NCBI GenBank assembly: GCA_031262695.1
Contig: JAISHF010000004.1
Coordinates: 1 to 64,000 of the forward strand
DNA length: 64,000 nt
From: Candidatus Nomurabacteria bacterium
GTDB lineage: Bacteria; Patescibacteriota; Saccharimonadia; Saccharimonadales; Saccharimonadaceae
Reading direction: 5' to 3'
The notes under the pieces were generated by a model. That model was given only the letters and a program-made list of their open reading frames with translations, was not told where the DNA came from and did no database searches. Position numbers and translations under genes: made by a program. The first letter of the stretch is position 1. Each line of letters opens with the position of its first letter. This document shows, in pieces, positions 28,620 through 37,725 of this stretch.

Positions 28620-31094
28620 ATGCAAGTGGTGGCATTTTGGTATGGTCGGGGGCTGGGGCGGTTTTTGGGTGTGTGCGGCAACTTTCTTAGAGGGATTTGG
28701 GACTTTTTTAGTGTTGGGTCGCTCGTCGCGACATTTTTTAAGCCGTTTAAGCAGAGCGATTATGCGAGCAATAAAACTGGGCTAGATAAGGTGATTGAGG
28801 ATTTGGTGAGCGGCTTTACGGCACGGCTGGCGGGGGTGATTTTTCGCTCGGGGCTAATTTTGATTGGTCTAATCTGTATGACACTAGGGGTAGTGTGTGC
28901 TGTGGTTATCACTACGCTATATATAGCGTTGCCACTAGTGGTAGTGCTGGGGTGGGCGGTGATGTATTGGTATTGGCGGAAGGTGCGGGACGAGGATGCG
29001 ATTTTTGATATTTTCTTAGTATTGCCAGAGAGTCCGACAACGCAGCAATTGTTGCTCGCAGCGGCAGATTCGGAGAGTGGCAAGTTTTTATTGCAGCGGT
29101 TTATGCTGGATGCGACATTTTTGCAGGCTTTGCAGTCGGCGCCAGCGGCGCAAAGTATTGCGACAGCAAAGGCAGGGGCGGGGAGTGACGGAGTGGCGAC
29201 AGTGTCGGGTGGCGAGTTGTTGTTGGCGATTGTTAAAAATACGCCGAATTATGAGCGGCTTTTGGCGGAGCGGAAATTGGATTTTGCAGATTTGGAAAAT
29301 GGGCTAAAATGGAGTGATGCACAGATTAAAAAACGACTTGATGCGCGGCGCAAAATGCACACGGGTGGGGTTGCGCGCGACTGGTCGTTTGGTTGGACGC
29401 CGACTTTGAGCAAATATTCGCGGAATATTTCGGCGGAGATTGCGACCAAGGGCGGACGGACGATGAGCCTAATGCTGCCATCGCGGCGGGAGATTACCGA
29501 CCAGATTATTCGGACTTTTAGCAGCGGCGGGCGGCAAAATGTGGCGATTGTCGGGCCTGACGGTGCGGGCAAAACGAGTGTGGTGCACGATTTTGCGGAG
29601 CGATTATTGGACGCAGATAGCGAAATTGACAAAAACTTGAAGTTTCGGCAGGTGTTTTTGTTGGACTCGGCAGCGTTAATTGCTGGCGCGCCAAATCGGG
29701 GCGAGATTGAGGGCTTAATGACGCGAGTGCTGAACGAAGCGGCGGCGGCAAAAAATATTATTTTGTGTCTTGATGACGCGCAGTTGTTTTTTGAGGAGGG
29801 TACGGGGAGTGTGAATATCGCGAATTTGCTCTTGCCAGTGCTGGAAAACGGCGGCCTCAGGCTAATTTTGACGATAAACGAGCAAAAGTTGCTGGCGATT
29901 ACCAAAGAAAATCCGCAACTGGTGCAGGCGTTGAATCGCTTGAATATTGCACCAGCGGACGCCAAGGAAACTTTGGCGGCGGTGGAGGATGCGGCGTCGC
30001 AGAGCGAGCGAGTTTTTGGCGTGTTTTATACTTATTTGGCACTAAAAAAGGCAGTGGAACTCGCCGAGCGGTATATTTATGACCGGGCAATGCCGGGCAA
30101 GGCGATAAGTTTGGTAGAGGCGGCGAGTAATTTTGCGGAGAGTAGTGTGGCGGATGGTGCGGGCAGGCAGGCGAGGCGAGGCGGGATTGTCTTTGCGGCG
30201 GATGTAGAAAAGGCGGTGGAGAAAATGTTGGGGGTGAGTGTGGCAGTGGCGGCGTCGGCAGAAGATAAGGATAAATTGTTGAATTTGGAGCAGCATTTGG
30301 CCGAGCGAATGGTGGGGCAAGAGCGGGCGGTCAGGGCGGTGTCGGATGCATTGCGACGGGCGCGGGCGGGTGTGCGGGCGACGACGCGGCCGGTGGGGAC
30401 GTTTATGTTTATGGGGCCGACGGGCGTCGGCAAGACGGAACTGGCCAAAAGTTTGGCGGCGGTTTATTATGGTAATGAGGCGAATTTGGTGCGGGTGGAT
30501 ATGAACCAGTATGTAACGGCGGAATCGGTGGCGGATTTGACGGCCGATGGCGCAGATAATCCTGATTCGCTGACGGCGGGCGTGATGAAAAAGCCGTTTT
30601 CGGTGGTGCTGCTGGACGAAATTGAAAAGGCGCATCCGTTAGTTTTGACGGCGTTATTACAAGTACTGGATGAGGGGGTTTTAAGGGATACCAAGGGGCG
30701 AGAGGTGAATTTTCGCGATTGTATTTTGATTGCGACGTCTAATGCGCCAGATTTAACAGCGTTTCGGCCGGAGTTTGTTAATCGTTGGGATGAGATTATC
30801 ACATTCCAGCCGCTAAATTTGGAGCAATTGAATAAGATTTTGGATTTGATGGTGGGCGGCGTGAATAAGACGCTTGCGGCACAGAAAATTCGCGTGGAAG
30901 TGGCAGCGGAGGCGAAGCCACTACTGGTGGAGGCGGGCTATGACCCAAAAATGGGGGCGCGGCCGATGCGGCGAGTGGTGCAAAAAGTGGTAGAGAATGC
31001 GGTAGCCAAAGCGGTGTTGCAAGGCACGACTGGCGCGGGGCAAACGGTGATAATTACGCCAGAGGTCGTGCGAGAATATTTAGGTCAAACCTAG
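28620..31094 (+). CDS. Membrane-anchored ClpB/ClpC-like AAA+ ATPase
   Basis: 824 residues. N-terminal membrane segments (about 15-40, and 70-115 with two hydrophobic stretches) precede two AAA+ modules. Module 1 has Walker A GPDGAGKTS near residue 310 and Walker B ILCLDDAQ. Module 2 has FMGPTGVGKTELAKSLA near 598, Walker B VVLLDEIEKAHP, ATSNAP and the C-terminal GARPMRRVVQKVVENAVAK of Clp unfoldases. Such membrane-linked Clp proteins occur in Saccharibacteria; the role, perhaps in envelope protein quality control, is inferred. ATG is six bases after TATAAT, so leaderless. Confidence 0.9.
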   Translation: MQVVAFWYGRGLGRFLGVCGNFLRGIWDFFSVGSLVATFFKPFKQSDYASNKTGLDKVIEDLVSGFTARLAGVIFRSGLILIGLICMTLGVVCAVVITTLYIALPLVVVLGWAVMYWYWRKVRDEDAIFDIFLVLPESPTTQQLLLAAADSESGKFLLQRFMLDATFLQALQSAPAAQSIATAKAGAGSDGVATVSGGELLLAIVKNTPNYERLLAERKLDFADLENGLKWSDAQIKKRLDARRKMHTGGVARDWSFGWTPTLSKYSRNISAEIATKGGRTMSLMLPSRREITDQIIRTFSSGGRQNVAIVGPDGAGKTSVVHDFAERLLDADSEIDKNLKFRQVFLLDSAALIAGAPNRGEIEGLMTRVLNEAAAAKNIILCLDDAQLFFEEGTGSVNIANLLLPVLENGGLRLILTINEQKLLAITKENPQLVQALNRLNIAPADAKETLAAVEDAASQSERVFGVFYTYLALKKAVELAERYIYDRAMPGKAISLVEAASNFAESSVADGAGRQARRGGIVFAADVEKAVEKMLGVSVAVAASAEDKDKLLNLEQHLAERMVGQERAVRAVSDALRRARAGVRATTRPVGTFMFMGPTGVGKTELAKSLAAVYYGNEANLVRVDMNQYVTAESVADLTADGADNPDSLTAGVMKKPFSVVLLDEIEKAHPLVLTALLQVLDEGVLRDTKGREVNFRDCILIATSNAPDLTAFRPEFVNRWDEIITFQPLNLEQLNKILDLMVGGVNKTLAAQKIRVEVAAEAKPLLVEAGYDPKMGARPMRRVVQKVVENAVAKAVLQGTTGAGQTVIITPEVVREYLGQT

Positions 31095-31132
31095 AATTTC
31101 TAGTTTTACATACAGAAACTGATATTTTAGGC

Positions 31133-31161
31133 TTGACAGGGCAAATTTCTTATGCTAAACT
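31133..31161 (+). promoter_or_regulatory. Promoter of the structured RNA before MntA/HepT
   Basis: TTGACA (31133-31138), 17 bases, TAAACT (31156-31161). Confidence 0.65.
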
Positions 31162-31167
31162 AAGGGT

Positions 31168-31252
31168 GTTGATACGCATTGGCGCGCTGGTAGCGCCCAG
31201 TGCAGAACACAAAAACCGAAACAAACAACGCGCCGGGTGGGCGCGTATCAAC
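31168..31252 (+). ncRNA. Structured small RNA upstream of MntA/HepT/trpS
   Basis: Outer 10-bp stem GTTGATACGC/GCGTATCAAC (31168-31177, 31243-31252) with inner options GGCGC/GCGCC and GGCGCG/CGCGCC around an A-rich single strand (AACACAAAAACCGAAAC). It ends just before the separate leaderless promoter of the 31271 gene. No U run. It could be an independent RNA or a leader. Confidence 0.5.
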
Positions 31253-31270
31253 TTGTGATATAATATATAT

Positions 31271-31588
31271 ATGAGTATTGTGATACCGACAATTAATTCA
31301 ATTAGAATGCGGCGATTGCTGCGGCAAAAAAAGCAGGCATTGCATGAGGTGTTGGTAAAATATGGCGCGAACAATTTGCGTGTGTTTGGTTCGGTGGCGC
31401 AAGGAACGGCAGGGCCAGGGAGCGATTTTGACTTGATTGTAGATTTGCAGAATCCACCACATGGTCGGCTATTGGCACGGGCTGGGCTGGCGACTGATTT
31501 GGCGCAAGTTTTAGGGTGTTCGGTTGATATAGCATTGGCGAGCGATAGTTTTGTGCAAGAAAAAGTCAGGAAGGTGATGACAGTATGA
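31271..31588 (+). CDS. MntA-type nucleotidyltransferase (antitoxin of an MntA/HepT pair)
   Basis: 105 residues. The minimal nucleotidyltransferase signature is LRVFGSVAQGTAGPGSDFDL followed by IVDL. In MntA/HepT systems this protein AMPylates and silences the HEPN toxin. ATG is about six bases after TATAAT (leaderless). Its ATGA stop/start overlap with the HEPN gene gives coupled translation. A second, less similar pair lies at 40563-41199 in the opposite orientation. Confidence 0.88.
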   Translation: MSIVIPTINSIRMRRLLRQKKQALHEVLVKYGANNLRVFGSVAQGTAGPGSDFDLIVDLQNPPHGRLLARAGLATDLAQVLGCSVDIALASDSFVQEKVRKVMTV

Positions 31589-31929
31589 ATGATGAGGCGC
31601 GAGATATTTTACAGAGGATTTTGCGTTTTGTTGCGGAGTGCGAGCAGGAGCGTGATAAGTTGGTGGGTACGGACGATGCGTTTTTGCGTAAGGTTGGCTA
31701 TAAGGCGATTGCGATTGATTTAATCCAGATTGGTGAGAGCGTGAATAAATTGCAGAAAAAATACGCGGAGATTTTGGCGAAGCAGCCGAACATCCCTTGG
31801 CGACAGATTATTGGTTTGAGAAATATCATTGTGCATTCGTATGATAATATTTTAGAAGAAGAGATAGAAGAAGCATTAAAAATGAATCTGCCAGAATTGA
31901 AAGTGGCAGTAGAAAGTTTATTGAAGTGA
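31585..31929 (+). CDS. HepT-type HEPN RNase toxin
   Basis: 114 residues, all helical in appearance. The HEPN catalytic pattern Rx4HxY is present as LRNIIVHSYDN near residue 79. IQIGESVNKL matches the DUF86/HepT family. HEPN toxins cut RNA, including tRNA. The start overlaps the nucleotidyltransferase gene by 4 bases and its TGA overlaps the trpS ATG by 1 base, so all three are one translational unit. Confidence 0.88.
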   Translation: MNDEARDILQRILRFVAECEQERDKLVGTDDAFLRKVGYKAIAIDLIQIGESVNKLQKKYAEILAKQPNIPWRQIIGLRNIIVHSYDNILEEEIEEALKMNLPELKVAVESLLK

Positions 31930-32963
31930 TGGAAACGATTTTAACGGGGATACGGGTAAATGGCGAATTGACGCTGGGGAATTTGTTGGGGGCATTGCTG
32001 CCAATGAGTAGACTTGCGGAGCAATATAAGGCGACACACAAAATAAATGTTTTTGTGCCAGATTTACATACGATTATTGCGGATGTGGATGGTGATTTGC
32101 GGGCGAATACGCTGAAGAGTTTGCGTTATTATGCGGCGGCGGGGCTAGATTTGGCACACGAAAACATTGCGATTTATCGGCAGAGCTATGTGCCAGCGCA
32201 TTCGGAACTCTGCTGGATTTTGGATTGCGTGGCGACGATGGGCGAGATGAATCGGATGACGCAGTTTAAGGAAAAATCGGGTGCAGGCGACGGCACGAAT
32301 GTTGGGATTTTTAATTATCCTGTGTTAATGGCGGCGGATATTTTGTTATATTCGGCAAAATATGTGCCGGTGGGCGAGGATCAATTCCAGCATTTGGAAT
32401 TGACGCGGAATTTGGCGGAGCGGTTTAACAATCGGTTTGGCGAGGTGTTCACTTTGCCTGCGGCGACGGCGGAGCAGGCGGCATTTATGCAAGGGCTAGC
32501 GGCGGAGGGCAAAAAGGCGGATGGGATTCGGATTCGTGATTTGCAAAATCCCGAGAAGAAGATGAGTAAGTCCAGTCGTGCCGAGAATAGCAAGATTATG
32601 ATGAGCGACACGCCAGAGGCGGCGGCGGCGAAAATTATGAGTGCGACGACGGATAGCGTCAATAAAGTGCAATTTGATATGTTCAACCAGCCGGGAATCT
32701 CTAATTTGTTGCAGATTTTAGCGTTAGTTACAGGCGACACATTGGAGAGCGTAGCGTCGCGATTTGCGGGCGAAACGCGTTATGGTGAGTTTAAGCGAAA
32801 AGTGGCGGATGCGGTAGAGCAATTTATGTATGAGTTTCAGGCGAAGGCGGCAGAAGTTTCGGACGAGGACATTTTGGCGGCTCTGGTGCGAGGCGAAAAA
32901 CTGGCAAATGAGATTGCGAATGCTAAGCTTCTAGAAGTTCAGAAAGCTGTCGCTCTGAGATAA
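31929..32963 (+). CDS. trpS: Tryptophan-tRNA ligase
   Basis: 344 residues. Class I synthetase: signature 1 is LTLGNLLGAL (a variant of HIGH in which the first His is Thr), ILLYSAKYVPVGEDQFQHLE binds tRNA/Trp, and KKMSKSS is signature 2. ATG overlaps the HepT stop codon by one base. The 3' end overlaps ligA (convergent) by 41 bases. Linking an essential synthetase to a toxin-antitoxin pair by overlapping codons is unusual. Confidence 0.95.
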   Translation: METILTGIRVNGELTLGNLLGALLPMSRLAEQYKATHKINVFVPDLHTIIADVDGDLRANTLKSLRYYAAAGLDLAHENIAIYRQSYVPAHSELCWILDCVATMGEMNRMTQFKEKSGAGDGTNVGIFNYPVLMAADILLYSAKYVPVGEDQFQHLELTRNLAERFNNRFGEVFTLPAATAEQAAFMQGLAAEGKKADGIRIRDLQNPEKKMSKSSRAENSKIMMSDTPEAAAAKIMSATTDSVNKVQFDMFNQPGISNLLQILALVTGDTLESVASRFAGETRYGEFKRKVADAVEQFMYEFQAKAAEVSDEDILAALVRGEKLANEIANAKLLEVQKAVALR

Positions 32964-34887
32964 TTTTGATACTGAGGCTTTCGGCCTTGCTTCGTTTGCT
33001 GCCGCCGCCAGTGCCAGCGACAAGGTACGAGGTATTGGCAGAAACGCTGCCCGAAACTTTGCCGCCTTCGGCGACAATTTGGTCGGCGAGGCTCTCGCGC
33101 GACTGGGTGAAGGTGCCAGTAAGGACAAAGGTGAGGCCTGCGAGTTTGGCACCGACTTTGAGCGGGGTGGGGTTTAGTCCGAGTTCGGCGAAGCGCGTGA
33201 GCATAGCGAGATTGTCTGGGTCGTTAAACCAGAGGAGGACGCTTTCGGCGACTTTGTCGCCGATGCCGTCAATTGTGAGGAGGTCATTTAGGGTGGCATT
33301 TTGGAGATTTTGTAGTGTGCCAAAATGGGCGACGAGGTCGTGGGCGATACGGATGCCGACCAGTGGGATGCCGAGGGCGGCGACAAACTTGTCTAACGGG
33401 GCGGTGCGGCTGTTTTGGATGCTCTTGACTAGTTTTTCGGCGCTGGTTTGGCCGTAGCCTTCAAGGCTGGCGATGTCAGAAACTCTGAGAGTATAAAGGT
33501 CGGGTAGGCTTTTGACAAAACCTTGTTGCACGAGGTCGGCAGCGGTGCTTTTGCCTAATTCTAGAATGTTCATCGTGGCACGGCCGGCAAAATAGATGAT
33601 GGCGCGGGTGAGGGTGGCTTGGCTATCGCCGTCTAGTCGCCAAGCAACACCGTCGCGTTTGAATTTGCTATCGGGGAACGTGTGTTTTAGTTCGTTTGCA
33701 AAATTGAACTCTTTGGCGGTTTTGGGACGGAGGCGCAAAATGACGTTTTTAATCTTAGGGATGATGTCGCCTGCCTTATAGATGACGACAGTATCGCCGA
33801 TGCGGATGTCTTGCTTTTCAATTTCGTCGGCGTTGTAGAGGCTGGCGTATTGGACGGTAGAGCCCGCAATATTGACGGGGTCAAAAAATGCGACAGGGGT
33901 AACGATGCCAGTGCGGCCGACAGAAAGCACGATATCTTTGATGACGCTGACGTTTTCTTCCGCCGGGAATTTGTAGGCGACGGCACCACGAGGGGCTTTG
34001 CCGGCGACGCCCATTTGAGTGAAGAGGGGTTTGCTATTGACTTTGATCACGGCGCCGTCGGTGTTGAAGGGGAGTTTTTGGCGGGATTTTTCTAGTTTGG
34101 TGAGGTATTTGTAAGTTTTTTTGAGATTAGGGAAGGTTTTTTCTTGGTTTGAGGTCTGAAAGCCGAGTTTGCGGAGGAGTTGGTAGGATTCGCTAAAAGT
34201 AGGTTGTTCTGGGGCGACGAGGTCGTAGGCGATAAAGTGGAGTGGGCGGTTCACGACAACTTGGGGGTCTAGTTGGCGGATGGTGCCAGCGGCGAGGTTG
34301 CGCGGGTTGGCATAAAGTGGCTTGTTTTGTTTTTGTTGTTCGGCGTTGATTTTGTCAAAATCTTGCTTAAAAATCACAATCTCACCGCGGATTTCGGCGG
34401 TTTCTTGAGTGATAGCGTGGGGTATGTTTTTGAGGGTCAGGACATTGGCGGTGACATCTTCGCCGATTTTACCGTCGCCACGAGTGATGGCTTGGGTTAG
34501 TTTGCCGTCTTTATAAATTAAAGCACAGGCAAGCCCGTCCATTTTGATGTCGGTGAAAAATTCTTTGGTACCTGCAAGGAGGGCTTTGCTACCCCAGTTT
34601 TGCAATTCGCCTTCGTTGAAAACATCGGCGAGAGAAATCATCGGCGTTGAGTGGGCAACCTTGGGGAAGCGGCTAGATGGCGCACCAGCAACTTTTTGGG
34701 TCGGGCTATCGGGGGTGATGAGTTCGGGATATTTGGTCTCAATTTGCGATAATTCGTGTTTTAAGGCGTCGGCGGCGGCTTCGCTCATGGTGGATTGGTC
34801 TAATTCGTGGTAGTTATAGCGATAGTCATTAATCTCTTGGCGGAGTTCTAAGACACGTTGTTTAATATGGGCGGGGACGGAACTCAT
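32923..34887 (-). CDS. ligA: NAD-dependent DNA ligase LigA
   Basis: 654 residues with the usual order: Ia domain, adenylation domain with active Lys in TDIKMDGLA near residue 113 and ITRGDGKIGEDVT, OB fold with AYKFPAEE, helix-hairpin-helix repeats and a C-terminal BRCT domain (LAGLTFVLTGTFTQSRESL). The usual Cys4 zinc knuckle after the OB fold is not apparent: the segment with KHTFPDSKFKRDGVAWRLDG has no Cys. The gene overlaps trpS at the 3' end and the membrane protein gene at the 5' end by 26 bases. Confidence 0.95.
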   Translation of the reverse strand: MSSVPAHIKQRVLELRQEINDYRYNYHELDQSTMSEAAADALKHELSQIETKYPELITPDSPTQKVAGAPSSRFPKVAHSTPMISLADVFNEGELQNWGSKALLAGTKEFFTDIKMDGLACALIYKDGKLTQAITRGDGKIGEDVTANVLTLKNIPHAITQETAEIRGEIVIFKQDFDKINAEQQKQNKPLYANPRNLAAGTIRQLDPQVVVNRPLHFIAYDLVAPEQPTFSESYQLLRKLGFQTSNQEKTFPNLKKTYKYLTKLEKSRQKLPFNTDGAVIKVNSKPLFTQMGVAGKAPRGAVAYKFPAEENVSVIKDIVLSVGRTGIVTPVAFFDPVNIAGSTVQYASLYNADEIEKQDIRIGDTVVIYKAGDIIPKIKNVILRLRPKTAKEFNFANELKHTFPDSKFKRDGVAWRLDGDSQATLTRAIIYFAGRATMNILELGKSTAADLVQQGFVKSLPDLYTLRVSDIASLEGYGQTSAEKLVKSIQNSRTAPLDKFVAALGIPLVGIRIAHDLVAHFGTLQNLQNATLNDLLTIDGIGDKVAESVLLWFNDPDNLAMLTRFAELGLNPTPLKVGAKLAGLTFVLTGTFTQSRESLADQIVAEGGKVSGSVSANTSYLVAGTGGGSKRSKAESLSIKIISERQLSELLEA

Positions 34888-35974
34888 CTATAAGTCTCCT
34901 ATAATACAAATAAACATAAGCCGAGAACATCACAATTACCGAGAATGTCAAGAATTGCCAGACGAGCGGCGCGAACGGCACGCCTTGCCAGAACTCCCAG
35001 ATACCTTTGAGCCATTGGTCAAAGAGGACAACGGGCAAGAAGGTAGCGACCCAAAGTAGAGCAATAATGAGTGCGCCGACGAGAATGTAGAGAATAAAGT
35101 TAAAACGTTTGCCACGGATGAGGTCGGCGGCGTTGGCGATGGCCTTTAAGGGGTACATACCGGGCGCCGTGACGGCGACAAGGGCGATAATGCTGGGCAA
35201 AGCGAGGTGATAAGAAAGAAGACCAAGTAGTAGCGCGAAACCGCCAAAGAGCAGGGCATAAAATGGGTTGGCGAGAAAATCGGTCTGGATAGCGGCGGAA
35301 TAGGTGATATAGATGATGAGGAGAGGGATGAGTTGGATTAAGGTTATGATTAAAACGAGTAGACAAGGCACAAGGGGTTGGAAACAGTTGTAGAGGGTAT
35401 CTTTGAGGGTGATTTTGTTTTTGGCGAGTAGTTGACGCATGGCGTAAATTGTGGCCATAAAGGCGAGAGTGCCGCAAAAAATGGTCATTAGGCGTTGTTC
35501 AACGGTAGGGCTGGGGTTGAGGCCGCCTTGGGTGAGGGTAGTGACGAGCGTGCCGAGGGCGGTGCCGAATTTGCCAAGGCCGGCGATGTTTTCACGGTCA
35601 AAGATTTCGGTGATGGTGTTGTAGCGTTCGTCGCCAATAAAGCCAGTGGCGACGATGCTGGCGAGCATCAAGATAAGCACAATGCCGAAAAAGAGCCGCT
35701 TATGACCAAAAATTAGGCGAAAAGTTTGCTTGATGATTGAAAAATATTTGGCCGGCTTGTCAAATTTGTCGGCCTTGATGGCATGGCGGGAGGTTTTGCG
35801 GAGCGTGCGGTGGGGGCTAGGGTTTTGCGAGACGTGGCGGGTTGCAGCGCGTTTTTGTCGCCAAGATTGCCATTTTTGCACGATTTTTGCCCGAACTTTA
35901 TGCAAAAACGGAACTCGGACTTCTGCTTTTGTATAATTCGTGCCCTTTTTGGCAGTTTTTGGTCCCTTTTTCAT
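34862..35974 (-). CDS. Polytopic membrane protein of unknown function
   Basis: 370 residues. A basic N-terminal region of about 85 residues is followed by about six membrane helices (near 95-115, 165-185, 200-230, 235-275, 295-320, 335-355). Family not firmly recognised; the layout resembles DUF975-like or glycerophosphodiester-phosphodiesterase-type membrane regions in general. The ATG is six bases after TATAAT, so leaderless. It overlaps ligA and is divergent from the DsbA-like gene, with 32 bases between the start codons. Confidence 0.8.
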   Translation of the reverse strand: MKKGPKTAKKGTNYTKAEVRVPFLHKVRAKIVQKWQSWRQKRAATRHVSQNPSPHRTLRKTSRHAIKADKFDKPAKYFSIIKQTFRLIFGHKRLFFGIVLILMLASIVATGFIGDERYNTITEIFDRENIAGLGKFGTALGTLVTTLTQGGLNPSPTVEQRLMTIFCGTLAFMATIYAMRQLLAKNKITLKDTLYNCFQPLVPCLLVLIITLIQLIPLLIIYITYSAAIQTDFLANPFYALLFGGFALLLGLLSYHLALPSIIALVAVTAPGMYPLKAIANAADLIRGKRFNFILYILVGALIIALLWVATFLPVVLFDQWLKGIWEFWQGVPFAPLVWQFLTFSVIVMFSAYVYLYYRRLIDEFRPRPY

Positions 35975-36006
35975 ATATATATTATATCATATGGTATAAT
36001 TTTATT

Positions 36007-36723
36007 ATGATTAGGAAATTAATTGGCACGATTGTAATTATTGGTTTAGTAGTGGTTGGGGTGATTTGGGCGGTGAATTGGCGGCTGCAAAATAAGGTTG
36101 ATTTTAAGGCTTTGGCTGAGCAGGTGGACAAGATTTCTGGTGCAGGCAAAGTGATTACTGATGCGGTGGCAAATGAGGTTGGGCAGCCGGGAATGGTGGA
36201 CCATATTCGCGGCAATAAGGATGCCAAGGTAATTTTGGTGGAGTATGCAGATATGCAATGTGCGGGTTGCGCGATGTTGGCGCCCAAAATGAGCGCGATT
36301 GTTGAGGATTATGGTGATGAAATTGGCGTGGTGTTTCGGCATTTTCCGGTGCAGGGGCACCCGAATGCGCGGGCAGCAGCGGTAGCGATTGAGGCGGCGG
36401 GCAAGCAAGGCAAGTTTTTTGAGATGCTGGACGTGATGTTTGCCAATCAGGCGACTTGGTCTAGTCTCAGCACTGACAAGCGGACTGGGGAGTTCCAGCG
36501 GTTAGCCGAAGTGGCGGGCGTGCCAGATATTGCCAAGTGGCGTGAAGAGTATGCCAAAAGCGGACAGTTTGATGTGAAAATTCGTTTTGATCAGGCATTG
36601 GGGAACTTGCAGGGCGTTGACGAAACGCCAACGGTGTTTTTGAACGGCGAAAAGTTGTCGCGCGAAGTGGCGGCTAACGAGGATAAAATCCGCGAGGCGA
36701 TTGACGCGGCGCTTGCTAAATAG
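36007..36723 (+). CDS. DsbA-like thioredoxin-fold protein (membrane anchored)
   Basis: 238 residues. An N-terminal membrane helix (about 5-24) is followed by a thioredoxin-fold domain with the active site ADMQCAGCAM (CxxC near 84-87), FRHFPVQGHPNARAAAVAIE and the cis-Pro strand GVDETPTVFLNGE. Probably forms disulfides in exported proteins; several Cys-rich surface proteins are encoded here (5971, 57328). The start ATG 36007 is seven bases after TATAAT, so leaderless. Confidence 0.93.
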   Translation: MIRKLIGTIVIIGLVVVGVIWAVNWRLQNKVDFKALAEQVDKISGAGKVITDAVANEVGQPGMVDHIRGNKDAKVILVEYADMQCAGCAMLAPKMSAIVEDYGDEIGVVFRHFPVQGHPNARAAAVAIEAAGKQGKFFEMLDVMFANQATWSSLSTDKRTGEFQRLAEVAGVPDIAKWREEYAKSGQFDVKIRFDQALGNLQGVDETPTVFLNGEKLSREVAANEDKIREAIDAALAK

Positions 36724-36735
36724 TGATAAGGAGAG

Positions 36736-37254
36736 CTATTTTTTGGGGGCTTTGTTCGCGAGTTTGGTGATGAGTTCAATTTCGTCGGTTGGGGTGTCGC
36801 AATAAGGGAATAGATAAGTAGTTTCGTCGCTTTCGGTGGAGAGGCGGAGAGTGCCGTAGCCGAAAATGTTGGCGATAATGCCGGTTTTTTTGAAACTGAC
36901 GTCTTCTACTTCGTTTAAGTTAATGACTTTTACCTCGTTTGTCAGTAGATTTGGGGTTTTTTGGTAGATGGCGCGTTTATTCGTGATAAAAAGTTTGTTT
37001 TTGAAGTTGAGAAAAGTGCCAACGAGACCAGAGAGGACGGCGCAAATTACGAGGGCGAGCATAATTAAAATAATGAAGGTTTTGAGGTTGTCGCTGGTGC
37101 CAGAAATGGTGTTGACGCCAATAAGCAAGACGACAAAGGCTAAAATCGCCAGTGTTTCGCCAACCCAGACAGCAAGCAGGCTAGCCCGTGAACGGCGGAT
37201 GATTAACTCTATCTTTTCGCCAGTTTGTAGTTTGATTGGGGGCTTTTCGTTCAT
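36736..37254 (-). CDS. bPH2-like membrane protein
   Basis: 172 residues. Two membrane helices (about 30-48 and 60-85) precede a PH-like region with KLFITNKRAIYQKTPNLLTN and IFGYGTLRLSTE, typical of bacterial PH (YdbS/YdbT-type) proteins of unknown role. ATG follows AAGGAG. It starts 17 bases after the 3' end of tRNA-Ser on the same strand, so the two are probably cotranscribed and processed. Confidence 0.85.
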   Translation of the reverse strand: MNEKPPIKLQTGEKIELIIRRSRASLLAVWVGETLAILAFVVLLIGVNTISGTSDNLKTFIILIMLALVICAVLSGLVGTFLNFKNKLFITNKRAIYQKTPNLLTNEVKVINLNEVEDVSFKKTGIIANIFGYGTLRLSTESDETTYLFPYCDTPTDEIELITKLANKAPKK

Positions 37255-37270
37255 ATTAACTCCTTATGCT

Positions 37271-37357
37271 TGGCGGAAGGAGCGAGATTCGAACTCGCGA
37301 GGCTATTAACCTACCAGTTTTCAAGACTGGCACCATAAACCGCTCGGACATCCTTCC
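37271..37357 (-). tRNA. tRNA-Ser (anticodon TGA)
   Basis: Minus-strand type II tRNA: acceptor GGAAGGA/TCCTTCC, anticodon loop CTTGAAA (TGA), long variable arm, T loop TTCGAAT, discriminator G and encoded CCA. A TGTGATATAAT box lies just before the 5' end. Confidence 0.96.
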
Positions 37358-37416
37358 ATATATATTATATCACAAAACCTCTTGAAATGTAGGGAAAAGT
37401 GTGATAAAATGGGGAT

Positions 37417-37683
37417 ATGATTACAAAAGAGAATAAGGCGAATGCGATTAAGCAGTTGGCGCGGAGCAAGGCGGATGTGGGCTCACCAGAGGTGCAAGTG
37501 TCGGTTTTGACGGCGCGGATTAAAGAACTGACTGAACATGCCAAAGAGAATAAACAAGATTTGATGGCAAAGCGTGGCTTGATGCAGATGGTTGGTAAAC
37601 GCAAGAAATTGCTCAAATATCTTGAAAAAACCAATTTTGAGGCTTACAAAACTACGATTGCAGCCTTGGGCTTGCGTAAATAA
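37417..37683 (+). CDS. rpsO: 30S ribosomal protein S15 (uS15)
   Basis: 88 residues of normal length. VGSPEVQVSVLTARIKELTE, KRGLMQMVGKRKKLLKYLEK and the C-terminal Lys are typical. It binds the central domain of 16S rRNA. The ATG follows a TGATAAAAT box by seven bases, so a leaderless mRNA is likely, which leaves little room for the classic leader-based autoregulation. A terminator follows. Confidence 0.97.
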   Translation: MITKENKANAIKQLARSKADVGSPEVQVSVLTARIKELTEHAKENKQDLMAKRGLMQMVGKRKKLLKYLEKTNFEAYKTTIAALGLRK

Positions 37684-37693
37684 GAGGATTTTG

Positions 37694-37725
37694 ATGCCGT
37701 TCTGAGACTTGGAGCGGCATTTTTC
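37694..37725 (+). terminator. Terminator of rpsO
   Basis: ATGCCG/CGGCAT stem followed by TTTTTC. Confidence 0.7.
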
